Part shown: positions 12,093-12,644 of the stretch, piece by piece
Layout: the number at the start of each line of letters is the position of its first letter
Numbering within the stretch: position 1 is the first letter of the stretch
Source of the DNA: a bacterium
Lineage (GTDB): Bacteria > Patescibacteriota > Patescibacteriia > UBA1558 > GWA2-36-10
Assembly: GCA_030690875.1 (NCBI GenBank)
Contig: JAUYFP010000038.1
Coordinates: forward strand, 1-12,644
DNA length: 12,644 nt
Direction of reading: 5' to 3'
Translations under genes and position numbers: made by a program
The notes under the pieces: model-generated
Database searches by the model: none
What the model was told of the DNA's origin: nothing
The model's input: only the letters and a program-made list of their open reading frames with translations

Positions 12093-12644
12093 ATTGTTTT
12101 CTAAAAATCATGCCAAAATGATATTGCCCAGCTCTAAATTGTTGTTCTAAGATCAAACCAAGCTGAGAGCATATTTCTGTCATTTTATCAGGGTTGACTC
12201 TTCTATCGCTTGATGGCGTTAGTCCGGAATTGGAATTGCTCCAGTCTATTATCAACAATTTGCCACCGCTTTTAAGCAGTCGGCTGGCTTCGGCCATTAT
12301 CTCATAATGTTTTTTTGATTGAAACAGCACATTGACAGCCAAAGCAAAATCCAATAGACCATCGTTTATTTTGGCCGCTCCGACGACTTCCAAATTACTC
12401 CAAATAGTTTTAATGTTATGTAGTCCACTCATTCTGGCCTTGGAATCAATATCTGATAAAACAGTTTTTAATATATCAACGGCATAGACCTGTCCTGGCG
12501 CGCCGACTAATCTAGCTGATTGCAAACTAAACATACCACCGCCAGCGCCCAGATCAGCTACTATTTTTCCCGTAGATAATCCTAAAACTTCGCCCAATAT
12601 TTTGCCGGCGTCTAGGAGTTCGCTTTTGCCAAAAACTTGCTTTT
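12091..12644 (-). CDS. Class I SAM-dependent methyltransferase (N-terminus outside window)
   Basis: The frame stays open to the right edge, so at least 183 residues are visible and the start is missing. A TTG at 12597 is not the true start, because the coding sequence continues in frame upstream (KQVFGKSELLDAGKILG). Motif I for S-adenosylmethionine binding reads VADLGAGGGMFSL, and strand 2 ends in the acidic VYAVDI that binds the ribose. Motif IV is seen in LLDFALAVNVLFQ and post-motif features in RLLKSGGKLLIIDW. This is the Rossmann-like Methyltransf_11/25 type found in UbiE-like and many unassigned enzymes. The substrate cannot be told; the C-terminal LILEQQFRAGQYHFGMIFRK is of the small-molecule type. 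It ends at a branched terminator, separate from the downstream membrane protein. Confidence 0.88.
   Translation of the reverse strand, partial: KQVFGKSELLDAGKILGEVLGLSTGKIVADLGAGGGMFSLQSARLVGAPGQVYAVDILKTVLSDIDSKARMSGLHNIKTIWSNLEVVGAAKINDGLLDFALAVNVLFQSKKHYEIMAEASRLLKSGGKLLIIDWSNSNSGLTPSSDRRVNPDKMTEICSQLGLILEQQFRAGQYHFGMIFRKQ

Overview
This window looks like a chromosomal segment of a small-genome, AT-rich bacterium, most probably a member of the Candidate Phyla Radiation (Patescibacteria, Parcubacteria-like). The reasons are a low GC content, short intergenic gaps, nearly complete absence of Shine-Dalgarno sequences, housekeeping genes standing as single transcription units, and a proton-pumping pyrophosphatase next to nusA. 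The lineage is an inference; no rRNA or other definitive marker is present. Standard stop codons are used and every long frame reads through without recoded TGA.

Layout. Positions 1-2525 (minus) hold most of polA, cut by the window edge before polymerase motif C. Positions 2591-3100 (plus) hold a small RNA locus: a strong promoter, a three-hairpin segment that begins with the first 12 bases of tRNA-Gly, an intact tRNA-Gly(GCC), a second, 3'-half copy of that tRNA, a 12-bp inverted repeat, tRNA-Leu(TAA) and two terminators. Positions 3102-4563 (minus) hold a compact arsR - NAD(P)H oxidoreductase - doxX operon. It has clearly higher GC than its surroundings and a perfect palindromic operator over its promoter, so it is probably an acquired redox-stress cassette. 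Positions 4564-4896 contain no gene but two large inverted-repeat structures, the second of which ends exactly on the 3' end of tRNA-Cys(GCA) (4892-4965, minus).

From 4997 onward all genes are on the minus strand: a SuhB-type inositol monophosphatase, trigger factor, a K+-independent H+-pyrophosphatase, NusA, YraN, a small charged hypothetical protein, a small membrane protein, and a class I methyltransferase cut by the right edge. Good promoters can be placed for polA, the RNA locus, arsR, the phosphatase, tig, nusA and the membrane protein; four of them have the -35 box TTGACT. Terminators follow tig, hppA, the tRNA array, doxX and the methyltransferase.

Working together: PolA (repair and Okazaki-fragment processing), NusA (transcription elongation and termination), trigger factor (nascent-chain folding) and the tRNAs form an information-processing core. 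The pyrophosphatase recovers energy from the pyrophosphate that those polymerisation reactions release. I see no CRISPR array, transposase, phage gene or defence system. The least explained parts are the nested tRNA-Gly/small RNA locus and the folded element abutting tRNA-Cys.
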